NCBI GenBank assembly: GCA_963691705.1 | Contig: OY829537.1 | Location: forward strand, 19,034,078 to 19,098,077 | Direction of reading: 5' to 3' | Origin: Viola odorata | Taxonomy: Eukaryota > Streptophyta > Magnoliopsida > Malpighiales > Violaceae | Length of the DNA stretch: 64,000 nucleotides | In this document: positions 20,913 to 31,635 of the stretch, piece after piece | Numbering within the stretch: position 1 is the first letter of the stretch | How the letters are laid out: the number at the start of each line of letters is the position of its first letter | Notes under the pieces: model-generated | The model's database searches: none | Told to the model about the DNA's origin: nothing | The model's input: only the letters and a program-made list of their open reading frames with translations | Translations under genes and position numbers: made by a program

Positions 20913-22407
20913 CTATTGTTCCACCTCACACACATCGGACTTGGCTTGAGCACTTAGGTTATGCCTAGTAACCAACAAGTTTGAATACTCCATGGCCTCC
21001 TCCATATCAGAATTACTTTCTTCCCTCTCTTCTCCCTCTTCGGCTTCACCCATCTCACAATCATCGTCGGACTCTAGGTCACCGTTCTCTCGAATGAGGA
21101 ATACACACTTATTGGGGCATTCGGCCTGTCTATGGCCTCTACTGGTGCATTTGAAATAAACAATGACCTTCGTAGGAATTCTATTAGAAGAAGGATTAGA
21201 TGAAGAAGTATTGTTGTTGTGACTATTTTGGGTCGATTGAGTCATAGGCGCACCGTTGGTTTTGTAGTTGTGCGGCAAAACCTTAGGTGGGTCTCGCGCG
21301 CCCTTTTGGTCCTTCGCCTAAGGTTTCTTCCATGGTGTTGACCGTGTGCTGGTCGCCGTTGTACTAACATAAGAAGGCTTCGTCTTGCATTGCCTTTTGA
21401 TCTTGATAGCCATATAAAGCATGTCTTCTAAGTTGGTATAATGCGTTAGTTCTAACACATTAGCTATCTCACGGTTTAGACCATTAATGAACTGTGCCAT
21501 TATAGCTTATCTAGCCTCAACCACTTGCACTCTAGCTAGCGCTATCTCCATCTCATTAAAATAGTCACTCACACTTTTACTCCATTGGGTCAAGGTTTGT
21601 AACCTTTGGTGAAGGTTAAGGCTAAAGTAAGTAGGCACAAAACGTCGCTTCATTGTTCTCTTCATCTCTTCCCAAGTTTGGGTTGGTCCGACATCAATCC
21701 TTGCCCGATCACTATTGGTTTGATCCCACCAATGCATCGCATAGCCTTCAAATTCTACCACTGCCAACTTGACCTTCTTGTCCTCGGAGTAATTGTGACA
21801 AAGAAAGATTGACTTGACCTTTCTTTCCCACGCTAAGTAAGCGTCCGGATCATCTCTCCCCTCGAATGATGAAATTTTCATTTTAATGCTTCCCAAATTA
21901 GAGTCAACTCCATCTCCATATCTAGGTTGTTGCTCATTAGCTCGATCACGCCTTTCATCCTCAAACTCCTCATACTCGCTCTCCTCGTGCCACTGCGCAT
22001 GAGGCGTCTGACGCTCATGTCTCGCAGCGCGAATGAAAGGTACGTGCTAGTGCGCGTGCGGCTGCTCTACCTCGCCTCCGAGTGGTACATTCTCGCCGCC
22101 TGGAATAGGACCAGTCGCAAATCTAGTGCTCTCATCCCCTTCGCCAACATAACCTTCAGGTACTGTTCCAAATGTCTTCTTCATATCGCGGGCTATCATA
22201 CAAATGCTTGGCATTGTTCGTATTAAGCGTTTGTTTAAAAAGCGGGAAGGTTGTGTCTTTCTTCCTTTCGGACAACTCACTTATATCATTCCTCATATCC
22301 TTCTTCCACGCTTCCAAGGCATCAAACTTTGTATTGAAATTATGGAGCATTGTAAGGACTTCGCTTGTCAAGGCTCCCTCCGAACTTTTCTCTGATTTAT
22401 CTGACAT
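20913..22407 (-). pseudogene. Gag of the inner Gypsy element
   Basis: The likely start is MSDKSEKSSEG (ATG at 22407, minus strand). The capsid region includes FEGRDDPDAYLAWERKVKSI and MKRRFVPTYF (21507-21896), the domain of retrotransposon gag proteins. The zinc-knuckle region is at ~21160 (YFKCTSRGHRQAECPN); its first Cys is replaced by Tyr. An acidic C-terminus follows. Several stops and at least two frameshifts break the reading. Confidence 0.85.
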
Positions 22408-22649
22408 TCCTGTAGATTCACAACATGAACAAACAAGCATAAAATTGCACTAACCTTTACTCTTGTGTTTAATCTCTCTAATAATCTCACATTACTCACA
22501 ATTTTTCTGCAATTGTTCATGCATAAACGAATATGACTCAAGAGTTTCAAAGAAAGCTTCCAATAAGACATACAAGGAAAACTAGCTTCAAAACTTGCAA
22601 TGAGTCTTAAATGTCTTCTAGTATTTTTTATTTTCTTTTTTCGCTTTGC

Positions 22650-22688
<39 letters not shown>

Positions 22689-22990
22689 TTTTACTCTAAA
22701 AATGAAACTCAGATAACAAATAAAATAAAGACTCTTTTTGATATTTTTGACTCTTTTTAGACAGAATTAAAGACATACAAATCGCAACTACGATTTGTTA
22801 ACAAACGCACACACAAAAATGCAAAGTAGATCTAGAACCCTAGATCGACTTGACTCACAAAACAAACTAACACAAGTGCACAAGAAGATTGGTTAGGAAT
22901 GGGATAAAGAAACCAATCTTAACAAAGGAAACTTGACAGAAAAATAAAGGATAGTTACCAAATAGTGAACGCCTTTGCTCTGCTACCAAC
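22408..22990 (-). other. Leader and primer-binding site of the inner Gypsy element
   Basis: The minus-strand leader contains an A-run and (TA)n at 22647-22691. Directly inside the right LTR the minus strand reads TTGGTAGCAGAGCAAAGG (about 22972-22989), a Met-tRNA-type primer-binding site. This fixes the right LTR as the 5' LTR. Confidence 0.75.
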
Positions 22991-23959
22991 TGATACGATC
23001 CTAGGTACGTAGGATGCGTAGCACATGAAATTGTGATCGTTGTTCAAGGTTTGGATTTGTAATGCGGAATAGATAGAATCGTCTTGACGAACTTAGACCT
23101 CTTAGCAACCTGTACTAAGCAACCTAATTGATTCAATTGAGGTTCCTTGATCGAATTCTAGACCTATATTCAACCTGTGAATATCAACCTAAGGTAGATG
23201 ACATAATTGATGAACTTTCGGGTTTTACATGCAAATGACTCGAGTGTTCGGACTCAACAAGAAACAAAGTTAACGCATGAACAATTGAGAGAAACAACTC
23301 TAGTTTTGATTTATCAAAATTCATCGTAAAACATCACAAAGAGTTTTAGGCGCGCCTTATATAGGCATGCGCTAAACCTAATTCTACTAGAAATAGAATT
23401 TACAAGCGTATTCTAATCCTACTCGAACTCCTAGATAATTAAGTAAATAAACTAATTAAATAATATCTCTAGAAGTGTTACAATAATTAAAATAACAAAG
23501 CGCATGACTGGAATTAAAATTGGGCCGATGGTCCAAGTCGCATGGCCTAGGCGCACTCCTTGCGCAATGAGAAGTCAACTTAGGCTATCTCACAAATGCC
23601 TCGTGCGTTTGAGTTGAAATTCACCCAGCATCTTCCTGACATCCCAAATAATTGTTCGCTCCAGTCAGGGCTCGTGGGAATTCTTCTATGTCGAAGTTGG
23701 CTCGGTGCTCAAACTTGTAGGCGCTATCGAATACGCTAGGGTTTGGTATGGCGCGACCTTGAGCACCGTCATGAGCCTTGGCTCCTTGGCGTGCAGAATG
23801 GCCTCCTTTAAGTGTGCCTCGCACTTCAGCTCCTGGTGAATGATGTGTGACAGCCTTGCTTAGATGTCCTTACCTCGAGCGCGCGTCATCGGGCCAACAG
23901 ACGAGAAGGGCACGTCGGGTGCCTGCGACGCGCTAGGGTTTGTGCGAGGAATCACATCA
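22991..23959 (-). repeat. 5' LTR of the inner Gypsy element, full length
   Basis: It begins TGATACGATCC and ends ATCACATCA, ~969 bp. A minus-strand TATA box (TATATAAGG) lies at 23355-23363. Its 5' end on the minus strand still reads VIPRTNPSASQAPD and GPMTRARG, which in this group form the C-terminus of pol running into the LTR. Confidence 0.85.
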
Positions 23960-25254
23960 CCTTAGTCTATAGCATGGGTAGCGAGTGTTCCTAGTCCATG
24001 GAATGATTAATATAAGGCACAAATAAAGTCGGACATAATGCGAGTACGAGTTTGAATAGAACAACCTTGTGATATGGAAGGTTGATTCAGGCAGTGGGAA
24101 TTGAGCGAGTACTGACGGATAAGAAATCAGAAAGGGAAGTGTTCCGTTAGAGATTGTTTTGAGCCTTGCATTGCGTACTTAATGAATATAAGGATGTGCG
24201 AGTCAACCTATGGAGATCGGTCGATGAGGACATCGATGATTGAAGTGGGGGAGGAAATGAGACATGATATCTCACATGTGAGATCATGTGAGATCTCATG
24301 CACAAGTAACATGTGGCTTACGAAATAAGTACGTATGTGCGGGAAGCGCATGAACGTAGCTTGAGACGGATGAGATGAGTAGGACTTATGCACGTGAAGT
24401 GCATAAGCACAAAGAGGCGAAGTGAATGCGCATGAAGCATTACGAGGCATGGTTATATGTAAGTGACAAACTATTTATACATACGAGACTCACTGGCTCA
24501 GACGGACTTGAGCCAAGAAGATAAATTATGATACTCAGAGGCGCTTGGCCCGATGGGGATGTGGAGAGGCGCTTGGCTTAGAGGGTTACGATATAATGCG
24601 CAGAGGCGCTGGCTTGGAAGGGCAAAGTGATACCTTGCAAAAGAGTATTGCTTCAAAGGAACGACACGCTTAGGTGCCGAGGGTGTCGGTTCGGTAGTAC
24701 GGCACGCCTATGTGCCAAGGGTGTTGGTTCGAAGGAATGACACGTCTATGTGCTAGAGACGTTTGTGCCATGAGAAATCAAGACAAGTGAATCTGGTACT
24801 GGATGCTGGAAAAGGGAACAAAGTGCTATGAAGAAGGCTTTGGTGAGCGTAGTGAGAATGGAGAAAAGAAAGAGTGAGGAAAATAGCCCGCGTGAAAAGA
24901 GTGAGTATGAGATCAACAGATTAAAGATATGAGAGATTGGTTGGAAGACCTGGCATTATGGTATGATCGATAGGTTCTGAGAGTATAGACTAGAGGGGTC
25001 GGATACTGAGGAAATATCAATCATCCCTAGAATGCACTTCTTTAGAGGCGAGTGTGAGACACGAGCTGTGAAAAGAAAATGAGAGATGAGACCACAACAT
25101 GAGGAGTTGTGAAAAATTGAAAAGAATGATAATGAAGATAAAAAGAATTAGTGAAAAGAATTAGTGAAAAGAATAATGAGTATTGAAGTGTAGGAGAGCC
25201 TAGAGAATGGAGATCTAGTAGATGAGGGCATCGACATTATGAAGTGTGGGAGAG
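23960..25254 (+). other. Internal non-coding region of the outer element, right part
   Basis: No gag/pol. Short degenerate repeats occur: gaggcgcttggc-like units (24540-24620) and a ~75-bp unit around gacacgc-taggtgccgaggg (24664-24770). A palindromic patch (tctcacatgtgagatcatgtgagatc) sits at ~24272. The purine tract GTGGGAGAG just before 25255 is the polypurine tract. Confidence 0.65.
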
Positions 25255-26158
25255 TGTTAAGGTCTAAGCCTTGGTGTTCAAGCTTAGCCTTAACATAGGC
25301 CCCGAGGCGCGCCAAAGGCGCATGAATTTGACGGATTGTCCCTTATCGGTTATGTGAAGGGAAGTCTAATGGGTGTAATAGCTCTTCACTAACCCCTAGG
25401 CAAGATACGAGAGTATGCTTGCTTAAGTGAGTGTCTCCTATATAAATACGACATAGGTGTGTGAGCGAGTGTTCCGTGTTATAGAATGGGCGCTGCCATG
25501 ATGGCCACTTCTAGTTAAGTCTGAGTTGAGAACTAGTAGTGCACTGGTAAGGAAGGGTCGAGGCTAGAGAAGCGTTGCGAGTATTGCTACGGAAGAACTA
25601 TCTAAAGGTTCGAGTATGGAATAAAGGCCTTGCCTTAGGCGAAGGGAAAGAATAGGCTGAGGTGAGATGGCTTGGCCTATGACATGGTCGTGCGTTGCTG
25701 AGAGGCGTGAGCGAACATAACTGAGAGGCACGAGAGGGTGTGGCCTCGAGATATGGAATGTGACTGAGAGTTACATGCGAGCATGGGCGAGAGGCCGAGC
25801 GAGTGTGTCTTGGAGGATTGTAGAAGTCTTGCTTGTCCTGTGTGCGAGTGATGGCCGAGGACAAGAGAAGCCTTACTACGATACGTACACGAGCGACTTA
25901 GGTGATGGCCGTGAGTACCAACGACTGGCCTTAGTTGGACGTGTGCACGAGAAGTAAATAATGGCTTGGGCGTTAGTCTTGGGTTTGACTAAGCCTTGAG
26001 AGTTTGGATGCGAGTTGTTGCTAAGTCTTGTCATGAGATTTGCATGATATGAAGCTATACGAGGGTTCTTGTAGATTACTGTCAAGGACCGGGAAAAGGT
26101 TGGCCTAGATTGTGGAATCTAGGCGCCGCATGGGCCTTGAAAAAGTAGGTCCGTGATA
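25255..26158 (+). repeat. 3' LTR of the outer element
   Basis: It starts TGTTAAGGTC and ends CCGTGATA (terminal CA mutated to TA). It is collinear with 13530-14434 with scattered substitutions and small indels. Confidence 0.85.
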
Positions 26159-27059
26159 GGACCGGGCTCTAGCCTAATTTCGGCAAGCTCGGTAAAAATT
26201 AAAATAGTCGAGCCGAGCCGGGTGGTAAGAGGGTCAATTTTTACATGGCTCAAGCCCAGCCTTCTTACAAAATAAGCTGCCGACGGGCCTCACGGGCCGG
26301 CCCATTTTTTTATGTTTTTAACTTGATCCTCAGGCGCCGTGCTATTCCTTCATCGTCCACCGCCCGTGCTCCTCCTCCTCCTCTTCCGCCTCCCAACTCA
26401 ATTTTAATGCTCTATTGATGTTCAAAGCAAACGATGTCGTTTACCGATTATTGTAAGAGGGAGGTAAGAAGGATCGGTGTTTTGGGTATTGAAAAAGAGG
26501 GAGGGATGGATGATGGCTAATGGATTTGGACTTAACAATAGAAACAAACAAGGAGTTGGGTGATTGGATTTGCATTTAGATTGCTACTTACGATTTTGCT
26601 TTGAATTTCTAAAGCAACTGAAGTCAAATAGTAATAATCAATCAATAAATAAATCAGAGTAATAAGAATAAATTCTAATATGGGTATGGACTAGGCTGGG
26701 TCGAGCCAAGGGCTTAAAATCTGAGAGCCCAGGCTCGGTATTTTACATAGACGGGCCAATTTGGGTCGGTCTTGAAATTTAGCGGTCATAGCTCATCCAT
26801 TTTTCGTAGGTCCGGGTCGATCTTACGAGCGACCTGTCCAATTAAGAAGCCTACTTATGCGATAAGGGCATGAAGTACAAGATGCCAAGCCGTCAAATGT
26901 TTCACAATATAGATTATTATTTTCAATTTTTTATTTTTTTCACTATACATGTTTTAGCTTATTTTGAAATTGATGGAAAGCTTATGAAGTGAACATTTAT
27001 ATAAATTTTAAAAAAAAACATCAATTATCTGAATGTTTCGTTTGAAATGATTGAAAATG
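26159..27059. other. Intergenic DNA, possible old DNA-transposon relic
   Basis: Positions 26164-26310 and 26690-26840 are rich in gggccgggc / gagccgagcc motifs arranged in opposite orientations. This is typical of the subterminal parts of non-autonomous hAT-like elements. A good pair of ends and a target duplication could not be fixed. The remainder is AT-rich with no gene. Confidence 0.35.
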
Positions 27060-27280
27060 AGGTTAATACACCTCACGGTCACAAATGTTTGTCATTTTAT
27101 TTTAATTAGTCCCAAATATTTTTTTTCTATTTTTACCGGTCTTAAACGTTTTATGATTTTTATCCATTAGTTCAATATAGTCCCAATTATAAAAAAAATA
27201 AACATTAACGGAGACAAACTTAATTAGATTTTATTATTTTAATAATTTTTTTCTGACAATCGAGTCCCATCGTAATTATT
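27060..27280 (+). repeat. ~210-bp dispersed repeat, copy 1
   Basis: The sequence starting gaggttaatacacctcacgg is repeated at 29263-29470 in the same orientation with substitutions. The two copies flank the hAT element at 27610-29206. No coding content. Confidence 0.75.
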
Positions 27281-27609
27281 TTATATTTCTTTTTTTTTTC
27301 CTTCTAAGCCTTAAAAGAATATTCAGTTGAAGGGGCCTATTTTATTTATTTATTTTGAACTGAAAGACAAATCTTTTTTCCGAAACTCCACTGCAATTCT
27401 ATTTTGTTATAACTTGTAGTAACTTCTATGTCCAATCCTTTTCTTCCTAAAGAAACATCAATCGAGAGTGCTTTTGGATTTTTTTATAAAAAAGTTACCA
27501 TTTCATTGCTGATCATGTCTGCAAGAAAAAAGTACTGTATGCAAATAAATTAGGGACTATTCGAATATGAGATCGCGGGTAGTATAGCAGAATAGTAGGA
27601 CGAGTCGGT
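27281..27609. other. AT-rich intergenic DNA
   Basis: No gene or recognisable element is seen between the dispersed repeat and the hAT element. Confidence 0.4.
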
Positions 27610-27782
27610 TAGGAGTGTACAAAAACTGGCCCAAATCGGGAACTGAATTGGAACCGCACCGAATCGGTCAGAACCGTCGAAATATATTTAACTTTTTAAA
27701 AAATGTAGGAACGAACCTGACCAAACCCTAAAACCGGAAGAACCGGTTCATATATATGCACTGTGATATTAAAGTTTAGATT

Positions 27783-27850
27783 TAGTTTAATGGTTAACTC
27801 TTCACTTATCATTTTAAAAGGGAGAGGTTCAAATTCTCTTGCCTCCCACT
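27783..27850 (+). repeat. tRNA-like (Pol III box) sequence inside the hAT element
   Basis: TTAGTTTAATGGTTAAC (A-box-like) and GAGGTTCAAATTCTC (B-box-like, 27825-27839) are spaced as in tRNA genes. The flanks do not form a full cloverleaf, so this is a tRNA-derived SINE head or a decayed tRNA. Confidence 0.5.
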
Positions 27851-27889
27851 TTCTTTTTTCCTTCTAAACTTAACTCCTCATCTTTCTTT

Positions 27890-28160
27890 TTTCCTTCTAA
27901 ACTTAACTCCTCATCTTTCTTTTTTATTTGTTATTTTAAATAGAAAATTTTATTAAGGAAGTTATATAAGAATTCTTATAAGGAAAAAATATTTTCTCCG
28001 TAGTAACTAGTAAGAACCAAGAAATAGAAAATTTTAATCATTTTTCCTTTTTTTCTTTTAAACTTAACTAAAAGTCCTCATTTGTTTCTTTTATTTGTTA
28101 TTTTAAATATAAGATTTTATTAAGGAAGTTATATAAGAATTATTATGAGGAAAAAAATAT
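27890..28160 (+). repeat. Local tandem duplication (~150 bp unit)
   Basis: The segment ending ttattaaggaagttatataagaatt... occurs at ~27920-27990 and again at ~28080-28158. A shorter repeat (ttccttctaaacttaactcc) is doubled at ~27860-27910. Both are AT-rich and non-coding. Confidence 0.65.
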
Positions 28161-28877
28161 ATTATTGTAAATTGTAATAGTCATGTCATTAGTTAACTAT
28201 ATATATAAACTAAGACCATTAATTATTAATGATACGGCATATACTAGTAATATTACCATTAATTCTTACTTAGTACATAATTTTTTAGATATATCGTGGA
28301 TATATGTTTATTATTCAGTAATGTACTTAATAAAAAGAGAATTATATTATTGTAAGAAAGAATCATGTCAATTGTCATAAAAAATGTAAATTACTAATTA
28401 GATGACAACTAAAATAATAAATTTTCAAAATGGTTAATGGACATTTATGATTTAGATTTAGGATATCTATATTTCAATATCATTATTTACTTGAATTAAT
28501 TATTTAAAGGTTTATGATTTTAATTTAAATTGTATTAATGTGTTACGTAGTGCATGAGTATAACTAATTAACTATTGTATTGTTCAATGATATTTTTAAA
28601 GCTTTAAATGTAAGTGATTTAATCTTATCGTTATATGAAGCATGATTATACTTGAAAAATCTTAATGTTTTGTATCATAAAATTTAAAGATTTATCATAC
28701 TAAAATATCGTTATAATATTAGGCTATCATTTATAAATTGGTAAATAAAAGCATTACTTAAAATAAATAAAAAATAAAAACCAAAACTATGTGTTTAATA
28801 ACTAAACAGTGTTGTTTTGCCAATGGATGTGGTATATTAATATATAGATAAAGTTTTCACACTTTGACCACAACATT

Positions 28878-28955
28878 TGTGGTAGCGTAGTGGCAATTGG
28901 CAAGTTGTGCCAACCTTTGCCAAAGCAAACGGGTTCGATTCCCATCGCCTGCTCC
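28878..28955 (+). repeat. tRNA-like (Pol III box) sequence, second
   Basis: GGTAGCGTAGTGGCAAT (A-box-like, ~28881) and GGGTTCGATTCCC (a near-perfect B box, 28931-28943) are ~50 bp apart. This is consistent with a tRNA-derived SINE head. No complete cloverleaf was found. Confidence 0.55.
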
Positions 28956-29262
28956 TTTGCCTCTTATTTTCAAAGGCTGAAGGATCATGGGTGACATGGC
29001 GAAATCTTAGCGTTCCACGTCGCCGAGATTAAAAAAAATGGAGCAGAATCGGAACCGTCCCGGACTGAACCGAAAAAATAGAACCGGACCGAACCGAACC
29101 GTTAATAACGGTTTATGCCAGTTTTACCTTAACTAGAACCGTTAAATTCTGGTTCGGTCCTATTCCAGCCCAAAAATCGGACCGAACCGGCCCGTGTACA
29201 CCCCTAGGGTCGGTAATTATTTTCTTGTAATGATACCTTGATTTGGACCACTTCCCATAGAG

Positions 29263-29470
29263 GGTTAATACACCTCACGGTTTCAAATATTTATCATTTT
29301 ATTTTAATCAGTCTCAAACGTTTTTTCTATCTTTATCAGTGTCAAACGTTTTATCCGTTAGTTCAATATAGTTATAACCATATAAAAAAAGTTAATGGAG
29401 ATAAACTCTCTTAGATTTTATTATTTTAATATTTTTTCTTACAATCGGGTCCCACTAGTCAGAAAATATT
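29263..29470 (+). repeat. ~210-bp dispersed repeat, copy 2
   Basis: This is the second copy of the repeat at 27060, starting gggttaatacacctcacgg and ending near gggtcccactagtc. It is followed by AT-rich DNA to 29716 with no gene. Confidence 0.75.
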
Positions 29471-29724
29471 TTTTAAAAATTTAAAAATATAAAAACCAAA
29501 AAAAATAGGAAAAATATGTTAAAAATTAGAAAAATAACACGTATAAAACTTAATAATTTATTTTGAAATTAAAAAAATCAGAAAATTAAAATAAATATAA
29601 AAATGTAAAAACTAGGATGCCAATGAAAACTGGAAGCAAGGGGTGTGTTGTTGAGGACTGGAGGAATGATCTTTTATATTTGTGAATCCATCATGGTTAG
29701 GCTTAAGTTTTTGTCACAAGTGTA

Positions 29725-30579
29725 CAGGGACGGATCCAGTAAAAAAAAGAAATTACCTTCAGTTTAACCTCTAATTAAAGTTCACCCTTTTATCATTCAA
29801 TAGGACTCTTGGTGCAATGGTAGCACACTTGCCTTCATATCAAAAGGTTGCGTGTTCGATTCACGCAAATCCCTTCTTTTTAAGATTCTTTGAGCCCAAA
29901 TCCATCGTTTCCTGCATCTCAAAATCCCCTTCCCTCCTCAACTATGCAACACAGGTTCCTCCCTTTCCTATCTTTTTTTTTTTGACTTTGCCACTCTCCA
30001 AGCATATAAATTAATTGAAGAGAAGACATGCATAAATTAATTGTAAATACGCTTAATATGTATTCGATAAAGATCATAACGTTGAATTAAATATGTATTT
30101 CTAATTTAATAATTGGCACTTTTTTCATTGCCATCCCTCTCTTCATGAATCATGGCCATGATCTTTAAACTCGTAGAGATTATGCAATCTTTATTCATTG
30201 CATTTAATGTTGGACATATTTGGTAGTAATTAGTTTATAGAGATTATTTTGGATCACATTAGTTTCTTTTTGGAATGAATTTGTGAAGTAGATGCAAAAC
30301 AACAGCAAGAGGGAAGCAGAGATTTATAGGAAATTAAATTCATTAAATTAATATGGTAACTGTATTATTTTTTTGTTGTTGATATGGACAAATATTTGAT
30401 TAAACCATCTACTCAAACACCATCGATATCATCAAATGTTATTTAGTGACGGATACAAATATTTTTAAGCATTTTTTTTAATTTTTCGTTCAGTTCGTTT
30501 GCCTTCCCTTTAAAATACTCCAAATTTTTTTTTTCCAAACCCCCGCCCCCCTTGGAAATAATTCCTGGATCCGTCCCTG
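29725..30579. mobile_element. hAT-type non-autonomous element with perfect 8-bp target duplication
   Basis: Perfect 15-bp inverted ends CAGGGACGGATCCAG (29725-29739 and inverted at 30565-30579). A perfect 8-bp direct repeat caagtgta flanks it (29717-29724 and 30580-30587). The CAGGGRCGGAT terminus and 8-bp duplication are typical of hAT elements. The interior (855 bp in total) has no transposase and contains a tRNA-like sequence near its left end. Confidence 0.95.
29803..29980 (+). repeat. tRNA-derived SINE-like sequence inside the hAT element
   Basis: TTGGTGCAATGGTAGCAC (A-box region, 29809-29826) and GCGTGTTCGATTCACGC (B-box hairpin, 29850-29866) sit at normal tRNA spacing. The acceptor ends do not pair well, so it is not a functional tRNA. 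A body of ~100 bp follows and ends with a T-run near 29969-29980. Confidence 0.55.
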
Positions 30580-30587
30580 CAAGTGTA

Positions 30588-30889
30588 GCAAGTTAAAACG
30601 AGTATTATCTATTTACATCTCAATCAAAAACTCTCTATGGCTTACATTTTCTGTAGTCTTTAACGATGAGGCTACAACAGAGAATAAATAGAAGTTGGTG
30701 ATTGAAATTTAGAAACTTGTTCAGTGACTGTTTGGGAAATGGCAAAAAAATTCTAATGCATCTTTACATTCAGCCCCTTTCTCTCCAAAGCCTGCATTAC
30801 CAAATTAAGGTAAAGGAAGAGCAAGCAGAACAGTGCATTGGGGAAGACGACGGGACCAAACTGCTGCTAAATATTTTTTTCTTTAGGTG
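30588..30889. other. Intergenic DNA left of the Copia element
   Basis: No recognisable gene. The last five bases (aggtg, 30885-30889) are the left copy of the Copia target duplication. With 35250-35626 on the other side, it formed one continuous stretch before the insertion. Confidence 0.4.
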
Positions 30890-31019
30890 TGTTAGAATTG
30901 TATATATTATATCATGTATATGATTTCGTATTTGTAGAGTAGAGTGTATAGGGTATATATATGGGTGTATACCCTTTGTATCAATTGAGAAAACATTAAT
31001 AAGCATTTGGTAAATTACA
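30890..31019 (+). repeat. 5' LTR of the Copia element
   Basis: The LTR starts TGTTAGAATTG and ends TAAATTACA. It is 130 bp and matches 35120-35249 at every position I compared. The short length is typical of several plant Copia lineages. Confidence 0.95.
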
Positions 31020-31635
31020 TGGTAGCGGAGCAACAAAAGCTCTCTCCGTCTGTTTCTCCGTCTGACCGATTTTCAGACGTCTACTATTCTCACCACCCCC
31101 GTAGAAAGGAGCGGACGGACGTTGCGAGTCTGATGGTGGTGCTTTCGAGTCATTCCGATAAGTGACGCGCTGTCACTCTCCGGATTTGTCCGACTGCGCA
31201 GTTTCGCTTCGCCGGAGCGTGGGAGCGCGTGCCAGCTCCGTTTTGGTAGCCGTCGGTTGGGTTTTGCTCGCCTTGAGGTTGTCGTCAATCCTGTGAAGTT
31301 TCGAGGTATTCCGACAACATTTGCTATCTCATTTTTCCATAATTCCGAAACTGGTCCTTTGAACTATTTGCGGTTACTGTTCACCGGCTAGTATTTAGCT
31401 CGTATTTTGCTAGTATTTAGCTCGTATTTGGACAACATTTGGGGTGTATCTACAGCCGTATTTGCTATATATTGAGTACTATTTGGGTACTATTTGCGGG
31501 TACTATTTAGGTACTATTTACTCGTATTGTTGCGCACTTGGCTTGTATTTGCTGGATCTTTGCTTCTTATTCAGTCTGTGTAGACTCAGTTGGGGTCTGT
31601 TTGCTCTGTATTTGCTCTGTTGTTGGGATTGTGCC
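31020..31635 (+). other. Primer-binding site and leader of the Copia element
   Basis: TGGTAGCGGAGC directly follows the LTR (31020) and resembles the initiator-Met-tRNA type site TGGTATCAGAGC. The following ~600 bp are a leader rich in repeated tactattt / gtatttgct motifs (31390-31530). In complete Copia elements the capsid part of gag would lie here; no capsid-like reading frame is seen. Confidence 0.7.

Larger units (their letters stand above)
15149..23959 (-). mobile_element. Inner decayed Ty3/Gypsy element (chromovirus-like)
   Basis: LTR sequence starting TGATACGATCC is found at 15149 and 22991. On the minus strand the order is right LTR, PBS, gag, protease, RT, RNase H, integrase, left LTR: the Gypsy order. 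The coding region carries many stops and frameshifts and is split by a Mutator-type element. Flanks are cctag on the left and cctta on the right, an imperfect 5-bp target duplication. The pol reading originally ran into the LTR (GPMTRAR-like segment inside the right LTR). Confidence 0.9.
13530..26158 (+). mobile_element. Outer non-autonomous LTR retrotransposon, split by a nested Gypsy element
   Basis: Two direct LTRs (13530-14434 and 25255-26158, ~905 bp each) enclose about 2.0 kb of own internal DNA (14435-15148 plus 23960-25254), interrupted by the minus-strand element at 15149-23959. A primer-binding site follows the left LTR and a purine-rich GTGGGAGAG tract precedes the right LTR, so the orientation is +. 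Flanks agacc (13525-13529) and ggacc (26159-26163) are a target duplication with one mismatch. No gag or pol is present; it resembles a LARD-type derivative needing proteins in trans. Confidence 0.85.
27610..29206. mobile_element. Non-autonomous hAT-type element
   Basis: The left end TAGGAGTGTACA and the right end, read inverted, TAGGGGTGTACAC, match the terminal type of many plant hAT elements. The 8-bp flanks are gagtcggt (27602-27609) and gggtcggt (29207-29214), a target duplication with one mismatch. Subterminal regions are full of gaaccg/cggttc motifs (27640-27760 and 29050-29190). The interior is AT-rich and non-coding, with two tRNA-like box pairs and a local duplication. Confidence 0.8.

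Noticed and set aside
23621..23824. Small independent gene on the minus strand
   Set aside because: It lies within the LTR of the inner Gypsy element and matches the pol C-terminal/LTR sequence at 15.8 kb.
13510..26845. Old DNA element with ends taattggac / gtccaatta split by the outer LTR element
   Set aside because: The short inverted match is suggestive but no target duplication could be found at the proposed ends.
29803..29873. Functional tRNA gene
   Set aside because: A and B boxes and the T-arm are present, but the acceptor ends do not pair and the anticodon stem is poor.
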